Of a DNA stretch of 64,000 bases, positions 1 through 8,716 are shown piece by piece (position 1 is the first letter of the stretch; the number at the start of each line of letters is the position of its first letter). The notes below the pieces were generated by a model, which was given only the letters and a program-made list of their open reading frames with translations, ran no database searches and was not told the origin of the DNA. Where the stretch lies: NCBI RefSeq assembly GCF_000814845.2, contig NZ_CP010431.2:5642001-5706000 (forward strand). The letters are read 5' to 3'. The position numbers and the translations under genes were made by a program. Source of the stretch: Pandoraea sputorum. Lineage in GTDB: Bacteria; Pseudomonadota; Gammaproteobacteria; Burkholderiales; Burkholderiaceae.

Positions 1-364
1 CGCCTGCAGCGGGACGCACTCGCACCGACGTGTAGCCGACGACGGCGTTGTTTTCGAGCGTCGGCGTGACGGTGGCCAGCACCCAGTAGAAGTCGCCGTT
101 CTTGCGGCGGTTCTTGACCAGCCCGGTCCACGTGTCGCCGCGCTTGATCGTCTCCCACAGATCGCCGAATGCCTCGGAGGGCATGTCGGGATGGCGAACG
201 ATGTTGTGCGGCGCCCCCAGCAGTTCGTCACGCGAATAGCCGCTCACCTCCACGAAGGCGGGATTGGCATACGTGATCCGCCCCTTGAGATCCGTCCGAG
301 AGATCAGATACTGATGCTCGCCGATGACGAATTCGTTCTGGGTAACGGGCTGGTTATCGCGCAC
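1..364 (-). CDS. PAS-domain methyl-accepting chemotaxis protein (Aer-like), N-terminal part only
   Basis: Reading the minus strand from a GTG at 364 gives a protein beginning MRDNQPVTQNEFVIGEH that continues through a typical aerotaxis-type PAS domain (GYSRDELLGAPHNIVRHPDMP, then WTGLVKNRRKNGDFYWV). PAS domains of this kind bind FAD or another ligand and feed redox or oxygen signals to a chemoreceptor. A GGAG ribosome site lies 8 bases before the GTG, and no other start codon is in frame nearby. The gene is last in the flhDC-motAB-cheYAW run and would signal through the CheA and CheW encoded just upstream. The membrane and signalling domains lie outside the window, so the assignment as a receptor is inferred from the PAS type and the position. 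Confidence 0.8.
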   Translation of the reverse strand, partial: MRDNQPVTQNEFVIGEHQYLISRTDLKGRITYANPAFVEVSGYSRDELLGAPHNIVRHPDMPSEAFGDLWETIKRGDTWTGLVKNRRKNGDFYWVLATVTPTLENNAVVGYTSVRVRPAAG

Positions 365-498
365 GTGCTCGGTCTCCGTGGACTGGGTGAGTGGGTTATG
401 TCTGTAAGGGTGACGCGGCGGGTGTCTCGGCCCCGCCTGCGGTTAGTACATGGATTAAGTTGCCGACATGGACGACGTCGGCAATGCCGCCGCCGGAC

Positions 499-1014
499 TT
501 AGCTTCCCAGACGCTCGATGAGCGCCATGTCGTCGCTGGTCATCAGCTTTTCGATGTCCATCAGGATCAGCATGCGGCCTTCGACCGTGCCCAGACCCGT
601 GATGTACTCGGTCGCCAGTTGTGCGCCGAACTCCGGTGCAGGCTTGATCTCACCGCGTGCGAGCGTGAGCACGTCGGACACGCCGTCGACCACCATGCCG
701 ACCACACGGCCCGCCACGTTCAGAATGATCACGACCGTCTGCGTGTCGTACTCGACGCGGCCCAGACGGAACTTGATACGCATGTCCACGATCGGCACGA
801 TGATGCCGCGCAGGTTGATCACGCCCTTGATGAACTCGGGCGCGTTCGCGATGCGGGTCACGGCGTCGTAGCCGCGAATTTCCTGCACCTTCAGGATGTC
901 GATACCGTATTCCTCTTCACCCAACGTGAAGACGAGAAATTCCTGGCCGTCGCCATCGGTCTGCATGGCGCCTGCGTGGCGCGACACGGCCTGCTCTTGC
1001 GAAAGGTTGTCCAT
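499..1014 (-). CDS. cheW: chemotaxis coupling protein CheW
   Basis: A 171-residue single-domain CheW that links chemoreceptors to the CheA kinase in the polar signalling arrays. The family core is plain: [22 protein letters not shown] near residue 25, then [18 protein letters not shown] near residue 62, and [10 protein letters not shown] near 108. Length matches the family. It follows cheA after 17 bases on the same strand, so the two are almost certainly co-transcribed. About 130 bases without a gene separate it from the receptor gene further downstream. Confidence 0.96.
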   Translation of the reverse strand: MDNLSQEQAVSRHAGAMQTDGDGQEFLVFTLGEEEYGIDILKVQEIRGYDAVTRIANAPEFIKGVINLRGIIVPIVDMRIKFRLGRVEYDTQTVVIILNVAGRVVGMVVDGVSDVLTLARGEIKPAPEFGAQLATEYITGLGTVEGRMLILMDIEKLMTSDDMALIERLGS

Positions 1015-1031
1015 CTAACGCGTCTCCGACT

Positions 1032-3272
1032 TCAGTTGAAGATGGTGGCAGCGGCCGAGCGCTGGCCGCGCTGGAGCGCCGCCACATCGACGATCAATGC
1101 CACACTGCCGTCACCCATGATGGTGGCGGCGGAAATACCGTGAATACGGCGGTAATTGGTTTCGAGGTTCTTCACCACGACTTGCTGCTGACCGACCAGC
1201 TCGTCGACGAGCAGCGCGAAACGGCGGCCTTCGGCCTGAAGGATCACGATGATGCCCTGCGTCGGATCGAGGCGCGCTTCGGGCACTTCGAACGTGCGGT
1301 ACAGCTCGACGAGCGGCAGATACTCGCCGCGCACCAGCACGACCTGGCCTTCGCCGGTCACCGCGCGAATGTCGTCGCGACGCGGCTGCAGCGACTCCAT
1401 GACGAAGTTCAGCGGCAGAATGAAGATCTCAGGGCCGACCTTGACGGACATACCGTCGAGAATCGCGAGCGTGAGCGGCAGCACGATGCGGATCGTGGTG
1501 CCCTTGCCGCGCGTGGACAGAATCTCCACGTGGCCACCCATCTGCTGGATGTTTCGCTTCACGACGTCCATGCCCACGCCACGGCCCGACACATCGGTCA
1601 CGGCTTCGGCGGTAGAGAAGCCCGGCGCAAAGATCAGTTGCCATACTTCCTCGTCCGCCATCGACTCGGACACGTTCATGCCTTGCTGCTGCGCCTTGGC
1701 GAGAATCTTCTCGCGGCGCAGGCCCGCGCCGTCGTCGCTCACTTCGATGACGATGTTGCCGCCCTGATGCGCGGCAGACAGCACCAGTTGACCGACAGGG
1801 TCTTTACCCGAGGCCAGACGCTGCTCCGTCGTTTCGATGCCGTGATCGAGACTGTTACGCACCAGGTGCGTGAGCGGATCGATGATGCGCTCGATCAGGC
1901 TCTTGTCGAGTTCGGTCGCCTGACCGAACGTCACGAGTTCGATCTGCTTGCCGAGCTTGGTCGCGAGATCGCGCACCAGACGCGGGAAGCGCGAGAACAC
2001 GTAGTCCATCGGCATCATGCGGATGGACATCACCGCTTCTTGCAGATCGCGCGCGTTGCGCTCCAGCTGACCCATGCCGTTGAACAGGCGGTCGTGGAGC
2101 ATCGGGTCGAGGCTGCTTGCGGTCTGCGCGAGCATGGCCTGCGTAATCACCAGTTCACCCACGAGATTGATGAGCTGATCGACCTTCTCCACCCCCACGC
2201 GAATCGAGCTGTTCTCGTGACCGGCAGCGCCGCCTGCGGCGGGTGCGGCGGCACGCTTCTCCGGCGGATGCTGCGCGCCACCACCGCCCGAGGCGGCTTG
2301 CGGGGCGGCAGGCGGAACGACGATCGGCTCGGCGGCAGCCGGCGGCACGACGGCTTGCGGCGTTGCCGGTGCGGCTGCGGCCGGAATTTCGATCGGTGCC
2401 GAAGCGGCCGAAGCCACCGGAGCGGGAGCGGGAGCCGGTTCGAAGATTTCGACGGTTTGAACCGGAGCGGCCGGAGCAGCCGGTGCAGCCGCTGGTGCGG
2501 CGGGCGCGGCAGGGGCTGCAGCAACGGCGGACGCGTCCTGCACATCGATCTGCGACGGTTCGATCACGAAGCAACACACGGCGAGGATGTCGTCGGCGTC
2601 GCAGGTGGTGTCGAGCCACAGGTGCAGCGCGTCGCCCACGGTATTGCGACCGGCGACTGCGCCGAGGTTGCCCAGTTCTTCGGCGAGCAACGCCTGATCT
2701 TTTTCGCCCACGCCAGAGAGCGTGACTTTCAGACGCTTCTGACCCGGCGGGATGTCGCTGGTCGGCGCACCGCTGGCGTCGACGGCCGGCGTCGCTTGCG
2801 CTGCCGGCGCCGCAGGTGCGGGCGCCGGTGCGGGCGCCGGGGGCGGTGCGAAGGGCGACGTCGGCGCGGCGGATACCGGCGCACCGTCGCCTTCGGCGGC
2901 GAGTTGCTGGAGCACAGCGCAGATGCGCTTCATGGCCTCGGCATCGGGTTCACTGGAGGCGCGGTAGGCATTCAACTGTTGATGCAACACGTCTTTGGTT
3001 TCCAGGAAGGTGTCGACCATCTCGGTGCGCAACTGCAATTCGCCGCGACGGGCGCGGTCGAGCAGGTTTTCCAGCAGGTGCGTGGTCTCGGTGAGTGCGG
3101 TGAAGCCGAACGTCGCGGCGCCGCCCTTGATCGAATGTGCGGCCCGGAAGATCGCGTTGAGCTGCTCGTTATCGGGCGCGCTTACGTCGAGCGCAAGCAA
3201 GAGGTGCTCCATCTCTGCGAGCAACTCTTCCGCTTCATCGAAAAAGGTCTGGTAGAACTGGGTGATATCCAC
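1032..3272 (-). CDS. cheA: chemotaxis histidine kinase CheA
   Basis: A 746-residue CheA. The Hpt (P1) domain has the phosphorylated histidine at about residue 46 in RAAHSIKGGAATFGF. Then come a P2-type region for response-regulator docking, long Ala/Pro-rich linkers (about 135-165 and 245-350), the dimerisation helices, and the ATP-binding domain with N box (HLVRNSLDHGIE), G1 (DDGAGL) and G2 (GRGVGMDVVKRNI). A CheW-like regulatory domain closes the protein. It autophosphorylates under receptor control and passes phosphate to CheY. The linkers are low-complexity, which produces many spurious open frames on the other strand. It lies between cheY and cheW in the motility operon. Confidence 0.97.
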   Translation of the reverse strand: MDITQFYQTFFDEAEELLAEMEHLLLALDVSAPDNEQLNAIFRAAHSIKGGAATFGFTALTETTHLLENLLDRARRGELQLRTEMVDTFLETKDVLHQQLNAYRASSEPDAEAMKRICAVLQQLAAEGDGAPVSAAPTSPFAPPPAPAPAPAPAAPAAQATPAVDASGAPTSDIPPGQKRLKVTLSGVGEKDQALLAEELGNLGAVAGRNTVGDALHLWLDTTCDADDILAVCCFVIEPSQIDVQDASAVAAAPAAPAAPAAAPAAPAAPVQTVEIFEPAPAPAPVASAASAPIEIPAAAAPATPQAVVPPAAAEPIVVPPAAPQAASGGGGAQHPPEKRAAAPAAGGAAGHENSSIRVGVEKVDQLINLVGELVITQAMLAQTASSLDPMLHDRLFNGMGQLERNARDLQEAVMSIRMMPMDYVFSRFPRLVRDLATKLGKQIELVTFGQATELDKSLIERIIDPLTHLVRNSLDHGIETTEQRLASGKDPVGQLVLSAAHQGGNIVIEVSDDGAGLRREKILAKAQQQGMNVSESMADEEVWQLIFAPGFSTAEAVTDVSGRGVGMDVVKRNIQQMGGHVEILSTRGKGTTIRIVLPLTLAILDGMSVKVGPEIFILPLNFVMESLQPRRDDIRAVTGEGQVVLVRGEYLPLVELYRTFEVPEARLDPTQGIIVILQAEGRRFALLVDELVGQQQVVVKNLETNYRRIHGISAATIMGDGSVALIVDVAALQRGQRSAAATIFN

Positions 3273-3323
3273 CGGTTTCCTCGTCCTAACTTGGTTGTGC
3301 CATCGACGCGATCGACTTCATCG

Positions 3324-3707
3324 TCATGCGCCTTCGCCGACGAGCGATGCGACCACGTCGACCAGTGCTTCGGGGTCGACCGGCTTGATCAGCCAGCCGC
3401 TGGCGCCCGCTTCACGGGCCGCCGTCTTGTATGCGCCGTCGACTTCGGTCGTCAGCACCAGAATGGGGGTCTCGGCAAACGCGTCGAGCTCGCGCAGCGC
3501 GCGAATGAGCGACAGGCCGTCCATGCCGGGCATGTGCTGATCGGTCAGCACCAGATCGAAGACAGCGTTCGTGGCCAGCGTGAGCGCTTCCTGCCCGTCT
3601 CGGGCGGTCGTCACGGCGTAGCCCGCTTCATCGAGCGTAGCGGCCAGGATCTGACGCATCGACGCGGAATCGTCGACGGCGAGAATCGTGTTGCGAAGGG
3701 CCTGCAT
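3324..3707 (-). CDS. cheY: CheY-type response regulator of the motility operon
   Basis: A 127-residue stand-alone receiver domain. The acidic pair is D12-D13 (VDDSASMR), the predicted phospho-acceptor is D56 (DLVLTDQHMPGMDG), the conserved threonine lies in VLTTE and the lysine in LIKPVDPE. There is no output domain, so it acts by protein contact, most likely with the flagellar switch. It sits between motB and cheA, 17 bases after the motB stop. Burkholderiaceae genomes often carry a second cheY in another che cluster, so this copy could be either the motor-binding one or a phosphate sink. Confidence 0.93.
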   Translation of the reverse strand: MQALRNTILAVDDSASMRQILAATLDEAGYAVTTARDGQEALTLATNAVFDLVLTDQHMPGMDGLSLIRALRELDAFAETPILVLTTEVDGAYKTAAREAGASGWLIKPVDPEALVDVVASLVGEGA

Positions 3708-3724
3708 GCGTCTCCTCTTGTCGG

Positions 3725-4735
3725 TTATCGCGACGCGCCGGGCGCCGTCGGGGCCGCCGGAGGTGCTGGCAGCGGGGGCAATCCCGGCATGGCCGGCCCG
3801 CCAGACATCTCTCCGCTGATGGCGGCACTCACCGCGTTGCTGCCTGCACCGCGCGCGTTTGCGGCGTCGATCGTCGGCTGATCCACCTCGTGCTTGACCG
3901 ACTGCTCTGCGCGGCGGTTGAGCACGATGATGCTGATGCGACGGTTGATCGGGTTGTAGGCGTCGTCTCGATCGAGCGGCACCGTCGACGCCAGACCGAC
4001 CACGCGTAGCACCTTCTCACTGTCGAGACCGCCCGCGATCAATTCGCGACGCGATGCGTTGGCGCGGTCCGCCGACAGTTCCCAGTTGCTGTAGCTCTTG
4101 TCACCTTGCGCGTACGCTGTGGCGTCAGTGTGGCCAGACAGGCTGATGGCGTTCGGTACGCCGTTGAGCGATTTGCCGATTTCACGCAGGATGTCGCGCA
4201 TGTACGGCTGCACCTGCGCGCTCGCATTGGCGAACATCGGCCGGTTCTGATCGTCCACGATCTGAATGCGCAGCCCCTCGGTCGTCACGTCGATCAGCAG
4301 TTGCTTGCGGAACTGTTTGAGCGTGGGGTTACTTTCGATCGCTTTCTCGATGCGCGCTTTGAGATCGCGCAAACGTTGTGCATCTGCACGCTCGGCCATC
4401 TCGGCGGTGGTCGCCTGACGCGAGCGCGTCTGGTCGCCGCGCGACTTCTGACCGTCGGTACGTGTGGTGTCGGTGCCGCCGCCAGGAATCACGCCGCTGT
4501 TGTCGGCGGCGTTACGTCCACCGGTGAGCGCCACCTTGAGCGGCGTGCGGAAGTATTCCGCAATCCCCGTCAGTTCCTTGCTGCTCACCGAACTCAGCAA
4601 CCACATCAGCAGGAAGAACGCCATCATGGCCGTCATGAAGTCGGCGTAGGCAATCTTCCAGGCACCGCCGTGGTGGCCGTGCCCGCCGGCTTTGCGGCGC
4701 TTGACGATGATGGGCCGCTCGTCTTTCTCGCTCAT
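3725..4735 (-). CDS. motB: flagellar stator protein MotB
   Basis: A 336-residue MotB. A short basic cytoplasmic N-terminus is followed by one membrane helix (WKIAYADFMTAMMAFFLLMW) whose aspartate at about residue 32 is the expected proton-carrying residue. A periplasmic plug and linker lead to an OmpA-like peptidoglycan-binding domain (ISLSGHTDAT, then LSADRANASRREL and NRRISIIVL). A Gly/Ala/Pro-rich tail ends the protein. With MotA it forms the proton-driven stator. It starts 12 bases after the motA stop. Confidence 0.97.
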   Translation of the reverse strand: MSEKDERPIIVKRRKAGGHGHHGGAWKIAYADFMTAMMAFFLLMWLLSSVSSKELTGIAEYFRTPLKVALTGGRNAADNSGVIPGGGTDTTRTDGQKSRGDQTRSRQATTAEMAERADAQRLRDLKARIEKAIESNPTLKQFRKQLLIDVTTEGLRIQIVDDQNRPMFANASAQVQPYMRDILREIGKSLNGVPNAISLSGHTDATAYAQGDKSYSNWELSADRANASRRELIAGGLDSEKVLRVVGLASTVPLDRDDAYNPINRRISIIVLNRRAEQSVKHEVDQPTIDAANARGAGSNAVSAAISGEMSGGPAMPGLPPLPAPPAAPTAPGASR

Positions 4736-4747
4736 TTCTCGCGTCCG

Positions 4748-5608
4748 TCAACGTGCCTTGACCTGTCGCACGTGCTCTTCGAGCTCGGCGAACGACGGAC
4801 GTACGGTGGAATAAAGCACCTTGCGGCCGAACTCGACCGACAGGGCCGGCGCGTAACCGTTCAGGCTGGCGAGCAGCGTGACCTTGATGCACTCGTAGAG
4901 CTTCACCGACTCGTTGATGCGGTGTTCGATGAGCTGCGCCAGCGGCGAGATAAAGCCGTAGGCGAGCAGAATACCGAGGAAGGTTCCCACGAGAGCCTGT
5001 GCAATGAGGGCGCCGAGCACGGCCGGCGGCTGGTCGGCCGAGGCCATCGTGTGCACCACGCCCATCACGGCCGCCACGATACCGAAGGCCGGCATGGCGT
5101 CACCCGTCTTTTGCAGACAGTGCGCGGGCACTTCGCCCTCATGGCGGTACGTTTCGATTTCGTGATCCATCAGGTTCTCGATCTCGAACGCATTCATGTT
5201 GCCGCTGACCATCAGTCGCAGATAGTCGGTCAGGAATTCCATGATGCGCGGCTCGCCGAGAATGCGCGGGTACTGCGAGAACACCGGGCTCGATGCCGGA
5301 TCTTCGACGTCTCCCTCGATGGCAAGCATGCCGTCCTTACGCGCTTTGGCGAGCAGCACGTACAGGAGCGCCATCAGCTCCATGTACAGCTCTTTGGTGT
5401 ATTTCGAGCCCTTGAACAGCATCGGCAGCGCTTTCATCGTCGCCTTGATCGCCTTGCTGTTGTTGCCCACCACGAACGAGCCGACGCCCGCGCCACCGAT
5501 GATCAGCAGCTCGGTCGGCTGAAACAGCGCGCCCAAGTGGCCCCCGCCAATGACGAAGCCGCCAAAGACCGATGCCAGAACGATGATGTAACCAATGACG
5601 ACAAGCAC
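4748..5608 (-). CDS. motA: flagellar stator protein MotA
   Basis: A 286-residue MotA with the usual four membrane helices, the first two at the N-terminus (LVVIGYIIVLASVFGGFVIGG) and the last two near residues 170-225 (GIVAAVMGVVHTM and LVGTFLGILLAYGFISPLAQL). The large cytoplasmic loop between helices 2 and 3 touches the rotor protein FliG. Length is standard. It is followed directly by motB and preceded by flhC, the common betaproteobacterial order. Confidence 0.97.
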   Translation of the reverse strand: MLVVIGYIIVLASVFGGFVIGGGHLGALFQPTELLIIGGAGVGSFVVGNNSKAIKATMKALPMLFKGSKYTKELYMELMALLYVLLAKARKDGMLAIEGDVEDPASSPVFSQYPRILGEPRIMEFLTDYLRLMVSGNMNAFEIENLMDHEIETYRHEGEVPAHCLQKTGDAMPAFGIVAAVMGVVHTMASADQPPAVLGALIAQALVGTFLGILLAYGFISPLAQLIEHRINESVKLYECIKVTLLASLNGYAPALSVEFGRKVLYSTVRPSFAELEEHVRQVKAR

Positions 5609-5737
5609 TGCCGGATACCTCTCGCAAAAATACGTCTACGGAAAATTGTCCTTCCTGTTCAGAGGGCTTAACGGCAGACACGCAGGGAAACTGTAGGGGC
5701 GGGATTACCTCGATACGCTCGGTGAGGGGGGCCCCGA

Positions 5738-6334
5738 TCAGGCCGCTAACGGCGAAATGGCGGCATCCGGGTCACCCGACGCCACGGCGGGCGCGAGATC
5801 GGCGGCATGCGCGTGCTTCGCTTTTCGAGTCTTTCCGGCGCGCGACGGCGGTGCGCACAGCCCGCAAACGTACTGACCATGGGGCTCGTGCGCATGCGTG
5901 ACGAAGTGGCCGCCACAGCGGGTGCACGGCGTCATCTGCAGCATCTTGCTGTCGAAAAAGCGAACGAGCGTCCACGCGCGCGTAAATCCGAGCACCGCTT
6001 CCCAACCGTGCAACTCCACATGCTCCAGGTACAGGCGGTAAGCCTTGACGATGGCTTCGATGCCCTGGCATCCGCCGTACTGCACGAGGTGGCGGTAGAT
6101 GTTGTGGAAAAGCGACGAGTGGATGTTCGGCAGCCACGTTACGAACCAGTCGGTCGAGAACGGCAGCATGCCCTTGGGCGGCGAAGCGCCTTTGAGCTCT
6201 TTGTAGAGTTTGATGAGTCGGTCGCGACTCAGGCTCGTCTCCGCTTCCAGCAACTGGAGGCGGGCGCCGAGTTCGATCAGTTCGATGGCCAGCTGAATTT
6301 CACGGGCCTCGAGGACGACGCTTTTGGTACGCAT
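5738..6334 (-). CDS. flhC: flagellar master transcriptional activator subunit FlhC
   Basis: A 198-residue FlhC, partner of FlhD in the heterohexamer that activates class II flagellar promoters. The four zinc-binding cysteines are present as CTRC and CGLC near residues 137-159. The C-terminal 35 residues are basic and Ala-rich and extend beyond the core family. It lies 83 bases downstream of flhD and upstream of motA. Confidence 0.96.
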   Translation of the reverse strand: MRTKSVVLEAREIQLAIELIELGARLQLLEAETSLSRDRLIKLYKELKGASPPKGMLPFSTDWFVTWLPNIHSSLFHNIYRHLVQYGGCQGIEAIVKAYRLYLEHVELHGWEAVLGFTRAWTLVRFFDSKMLQMTPCTRCGGHFVTHAHEPHGQYVCGLCAPPSRAGKTRKAKHAHAADLAPAVASGDPDAAISPLAA

Positions 6335-6417
6335 ATACAGGCTTCCTGGCAGATCACGCCCAGCGCGGCCCCGAAGACATCAGGCCGCGCGTGGCGCGCG
6401 TCGCGTATGTCGTACGC

Positions 6418-6735
6418 TCAGCCGATCTGCTCGACGGGCTGACCCGCGAGCAGAATCGAAGCGTGCGACTGCTGCATACCCACGTCTTTCGCCCCATGCG
6501 TGAGGCTCGAAAGAATCACGTGGTCGTCGAATCGAAATCGGCACAGAAGCTGGTTCGACCCCGCGAACTTAACGAGTTGAGCCAGTGTGAGACTGCCGAG
6601 CACGTCGGCAAGCTGATCGCTGATGCCCAGGCGGAACATTGCCGCTGCGCGATCCTCACGGATCAGGCGCTGAGCCAGGACTAGGTAGGAGAGATTCAAC
6701 TCACGAATCTCGTTCAGTGTTTCGCTGTTTCGCAT
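6418..6735 (-). CDS. flhD: flagellar master transcriptional activator subunit FlhD
   Basis: A 105-residue all-helical FlhD, with the family pattern [30 protein letters not shown] at the N-terminus and a central [28 protein letters not shown] segment. It combines with FlhC as the master regulator. It is the first gene of the motility operon and is preceded by a 0.6 kb gap that must hold its promoter and operators. Confidence 0.96.
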   Translation of the reverse strand: MRNSETLNEIRELNLSYLVLAQRLIREDRAAAMFRLGISDQLADVLGSLTLAQLVKFAGSNQLLCRFRFDDHVILSSLTHGAKDVGMQQSHASILLAGQPVEQIG

Positions 6736-7353
6736 GCGGCCCCCCGGCGCAATGGATGAATCTGGCGGTACTACTGTCTATTCCCTCGCATTGTGGGCAA
6801 GGGCGAAAGATAAAGAAATCGGAGAAAAACTACAGAAAGGGGCGAGAAAAGCGGAAGTTTATTGTAGGAATTTTTCCTACATGAGCGGCGCGCAGGGACC
6901 CTACGACGCGCTCGGGGGAACGTTCGGTGACAGAGTGTGACAGCTTCATGAAAGTGTCACGAAGCTGCGCTCTACTACTTGACTGTATTTCGGCGGACTT
7001 TTGCCGAACTTTAGCCATCCTTGCAAAAAATTTCAGGGGGCTTTCGCAAGGGATGTCTGGATCGTACTTTGCCTATCGAGCGGGCACTGGAACAGAGCAA
7101 TTACAAAGTGTTACAGATGTAGTGCCGCTCACCGAATCCCGGGTTTGGAAGCAATACTCCGGTTCGGGTTCCCGTCGTTTTGCCGGAATCCGGAAGCGTC
7201 ATCTTACAAATCCTTTTTGCCGACGCTGTCTCGTTATCCTGGCTATCCCGGTTTCGACAGACGATCTTAAACAGACGTCAGAAACCATGCGGCGTTCCTC
7301 ACGCCTCGGCTTGACGTTACGTTGAGTAAAACTGCGGGTTGGGTTTGGCGGGC
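6736..7353. promoter_or_regulatory. long AT-richer regulatory gap upstream of flhDC
   Basis: No credible gene is present. The stretch is visibly richer in A and T than its surroundings. Within it, 6927-6967 has two direct GTGACAG copies (6927-6933 and 6937-6943), an inverted GTGTCAC (6954-6960) and a second inverted pair CAGCTTC (6941-6947) / GAAGCTG (6961-6967). These look like overlapping operator half-sites. The flhDC promoter must lie here, because the gene to the right (7354-8586) is on the same strand and ends at 7354. Which protein binds cannot be told from sequence alone. Confidence 0.5.
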
Positions 7354-8586
7354 TTATGCCGCCCCTGCCGTCGGCGGTGACGCTGGCCTCGCGCGACGGA
7401 TCAGCACCGTATGAAAGCCCCACGACAGCACGCCGCATATCGCCATGACGGCCGCCATCGGCACGGCCGAGCGGGCGTGCAGCAAGCCGACCGCTGCACC
7501 GGCGCTCGCGGCCGCGAGGAATTGCAGCGCGCCCAGTAAGGCAGACGCCGCCCCGGCACGCTGGTGCTGCCGGTTGAGTGCCTCGGCAATGGCGTTCGGC
7601 TGCGAGAAGCCGAGGCTCGTGACGAAGGCGAACAAGGGCACCATCAACCCGATGAGCCCGCCAAGCCCGAGCGCCGCCACGGCGAGCATCAGCAAACCGA
7701 GAATCGCGACCAGATTGTTGGTACGGCGCAATACGTCGGCCGGACGCCGCGTGCGCAGCAAATACGCGTTGATCTGCGAGCCGCCGATGATCCCGCAGGC
7801 GTTCAGCCCGAACAGCCAGCCGTAATGGGCCGGATCGACCCCGTACAGATTGATGAAGACGAAAGGCGAGCCCGTGATGTACGCGAACATGCCTGCCTGC
7901 GAAACACCGCCCGCCAGCGCGTTGCCCATAAACTCTCGGTCGCGCAGCAAAGCGCCGTAGTTGTGCCACGCCGTCGCCAGCCAGTTGCGCGCTTGCTTCG
8001 CCGCCTGACGTGTCTCCGGCAGCCAGTAGACGGCCATGCCGAAGCACATCGCGCCGAAGACCGTCAGCCCCCAGAAGATCCAGCGCCAGCCCACGAACAT
8101 CAGCACCTGTCCGCCGATCAGCGGGGCGAGGATGGGCGCTGCGCCCATGATGAGCGTCATGCGCGAGAGCACACGCGCCACCGTCGCCGTATCGAACAGG
8201 TCACGCGCCATGGCGCGAGCGATCACGAAGCAAGCACATCCGCCAACCGCCTGAATGAAGCGGCTGACAATCAGCGTTTCGATGTTAGGGGCGAGCGCGC
8301 ATCCGGCGGACGCGAGCGTGTAGAGCGCCAGTCCGGCATAAAGCGGACGCTTGCGTCCGTACCGGTCGGCGAGCGGGCCATGCAGCAACTGGCCGAGGCC
8401 AAGCCCGATGAAGAACGACGCGAGGGAGAATTGCGCCGCTGCATCCGTTGTGTTCAGTTCGCGCGCGATGCTCGGCAGCGCGGGCAGGTACATGTCGATC
8501 GACAACGAGCCGATGGCCGACAGAATGCCGAGGATGAAAACGGTACGGAACGTGTGGGAGGGCGCGGACGCCGTGGCAGCGGACAT
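7354..8586 (-). CDS. Bcr/CflA-family multidrug efflux transporter (MFS, 12 TM)
   Basis: A 410-residue drug:H+ antiporter of the major facilitator superfamily. It opens with the Bcr/CflA signature (DMYLPALPSIARELNTTDAAAQFSLASFFIGLG) and the family motif GPLADRYGRKRPL between helices 2 and 3. Twelve hydrophobic helices cover the full length. The typical substrates are amphipathic antibiotics such as bicyclomycin or chloramphenicol, but the substrate cannot be predicted here. It stands alone, with 130 bases to the acyl-CoA synthetase gene upstream on the same strand. Confidence 0.9.
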   Translation of the reverse strand: MSAATASAPSHTFRTVFILGILSAIGSLSIDMYLPALPSIARELNTTDAAAQFSLASFFIGLGLGQLLHGPLADRYGRKRPLYAGLALYTLASAGCALAPNIETLIVSRFIQAVGGCACFVIARAMARDLFDTATVARVLSRMTLIMGAAPILAPLIGGQVLMFVGWRWIFWGLTVFGAMCFGMAVYWLPETRQAAKQARNWLATAWHNYGALLRDREFMGNALAGGVSQAGMFAYITGSPFVFINLYGVDPAHYGWLFGLNACGIIGGSQINAYLLRTRRPADVLRRTNNLVAILGLLMLAVAALGLGGLIGLMVPLFAFVTSLGFSQPNAIAEALNRQHQRAGAASALLGALQFLAAASAGAAVGLLHARSAVPMAAVMAICGVLSWGFHTVLIRRARPASPPTAGAA

Positions 8587-8716
8587 TGGGCGAAGCCTAG
8601 GGTAATCCCGAATGATACGGCATTCGCTCCGAGTTCGCTTAAAAATTGGGCAGAGGTACCAGAAGTATCGACCGCTCGATCCCCTGCCCTGACACCTTGA
8701 TCCGGCGACGATGCCG

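Noticed and set aside
1140..3881. A 913-codon plus-strand open frame opposite cheA, cheY and part of motB
   Set aside because: The minus strand encodes three well-conserved proteins here. The plus-strand product is low-complexity and an antisense artefact.
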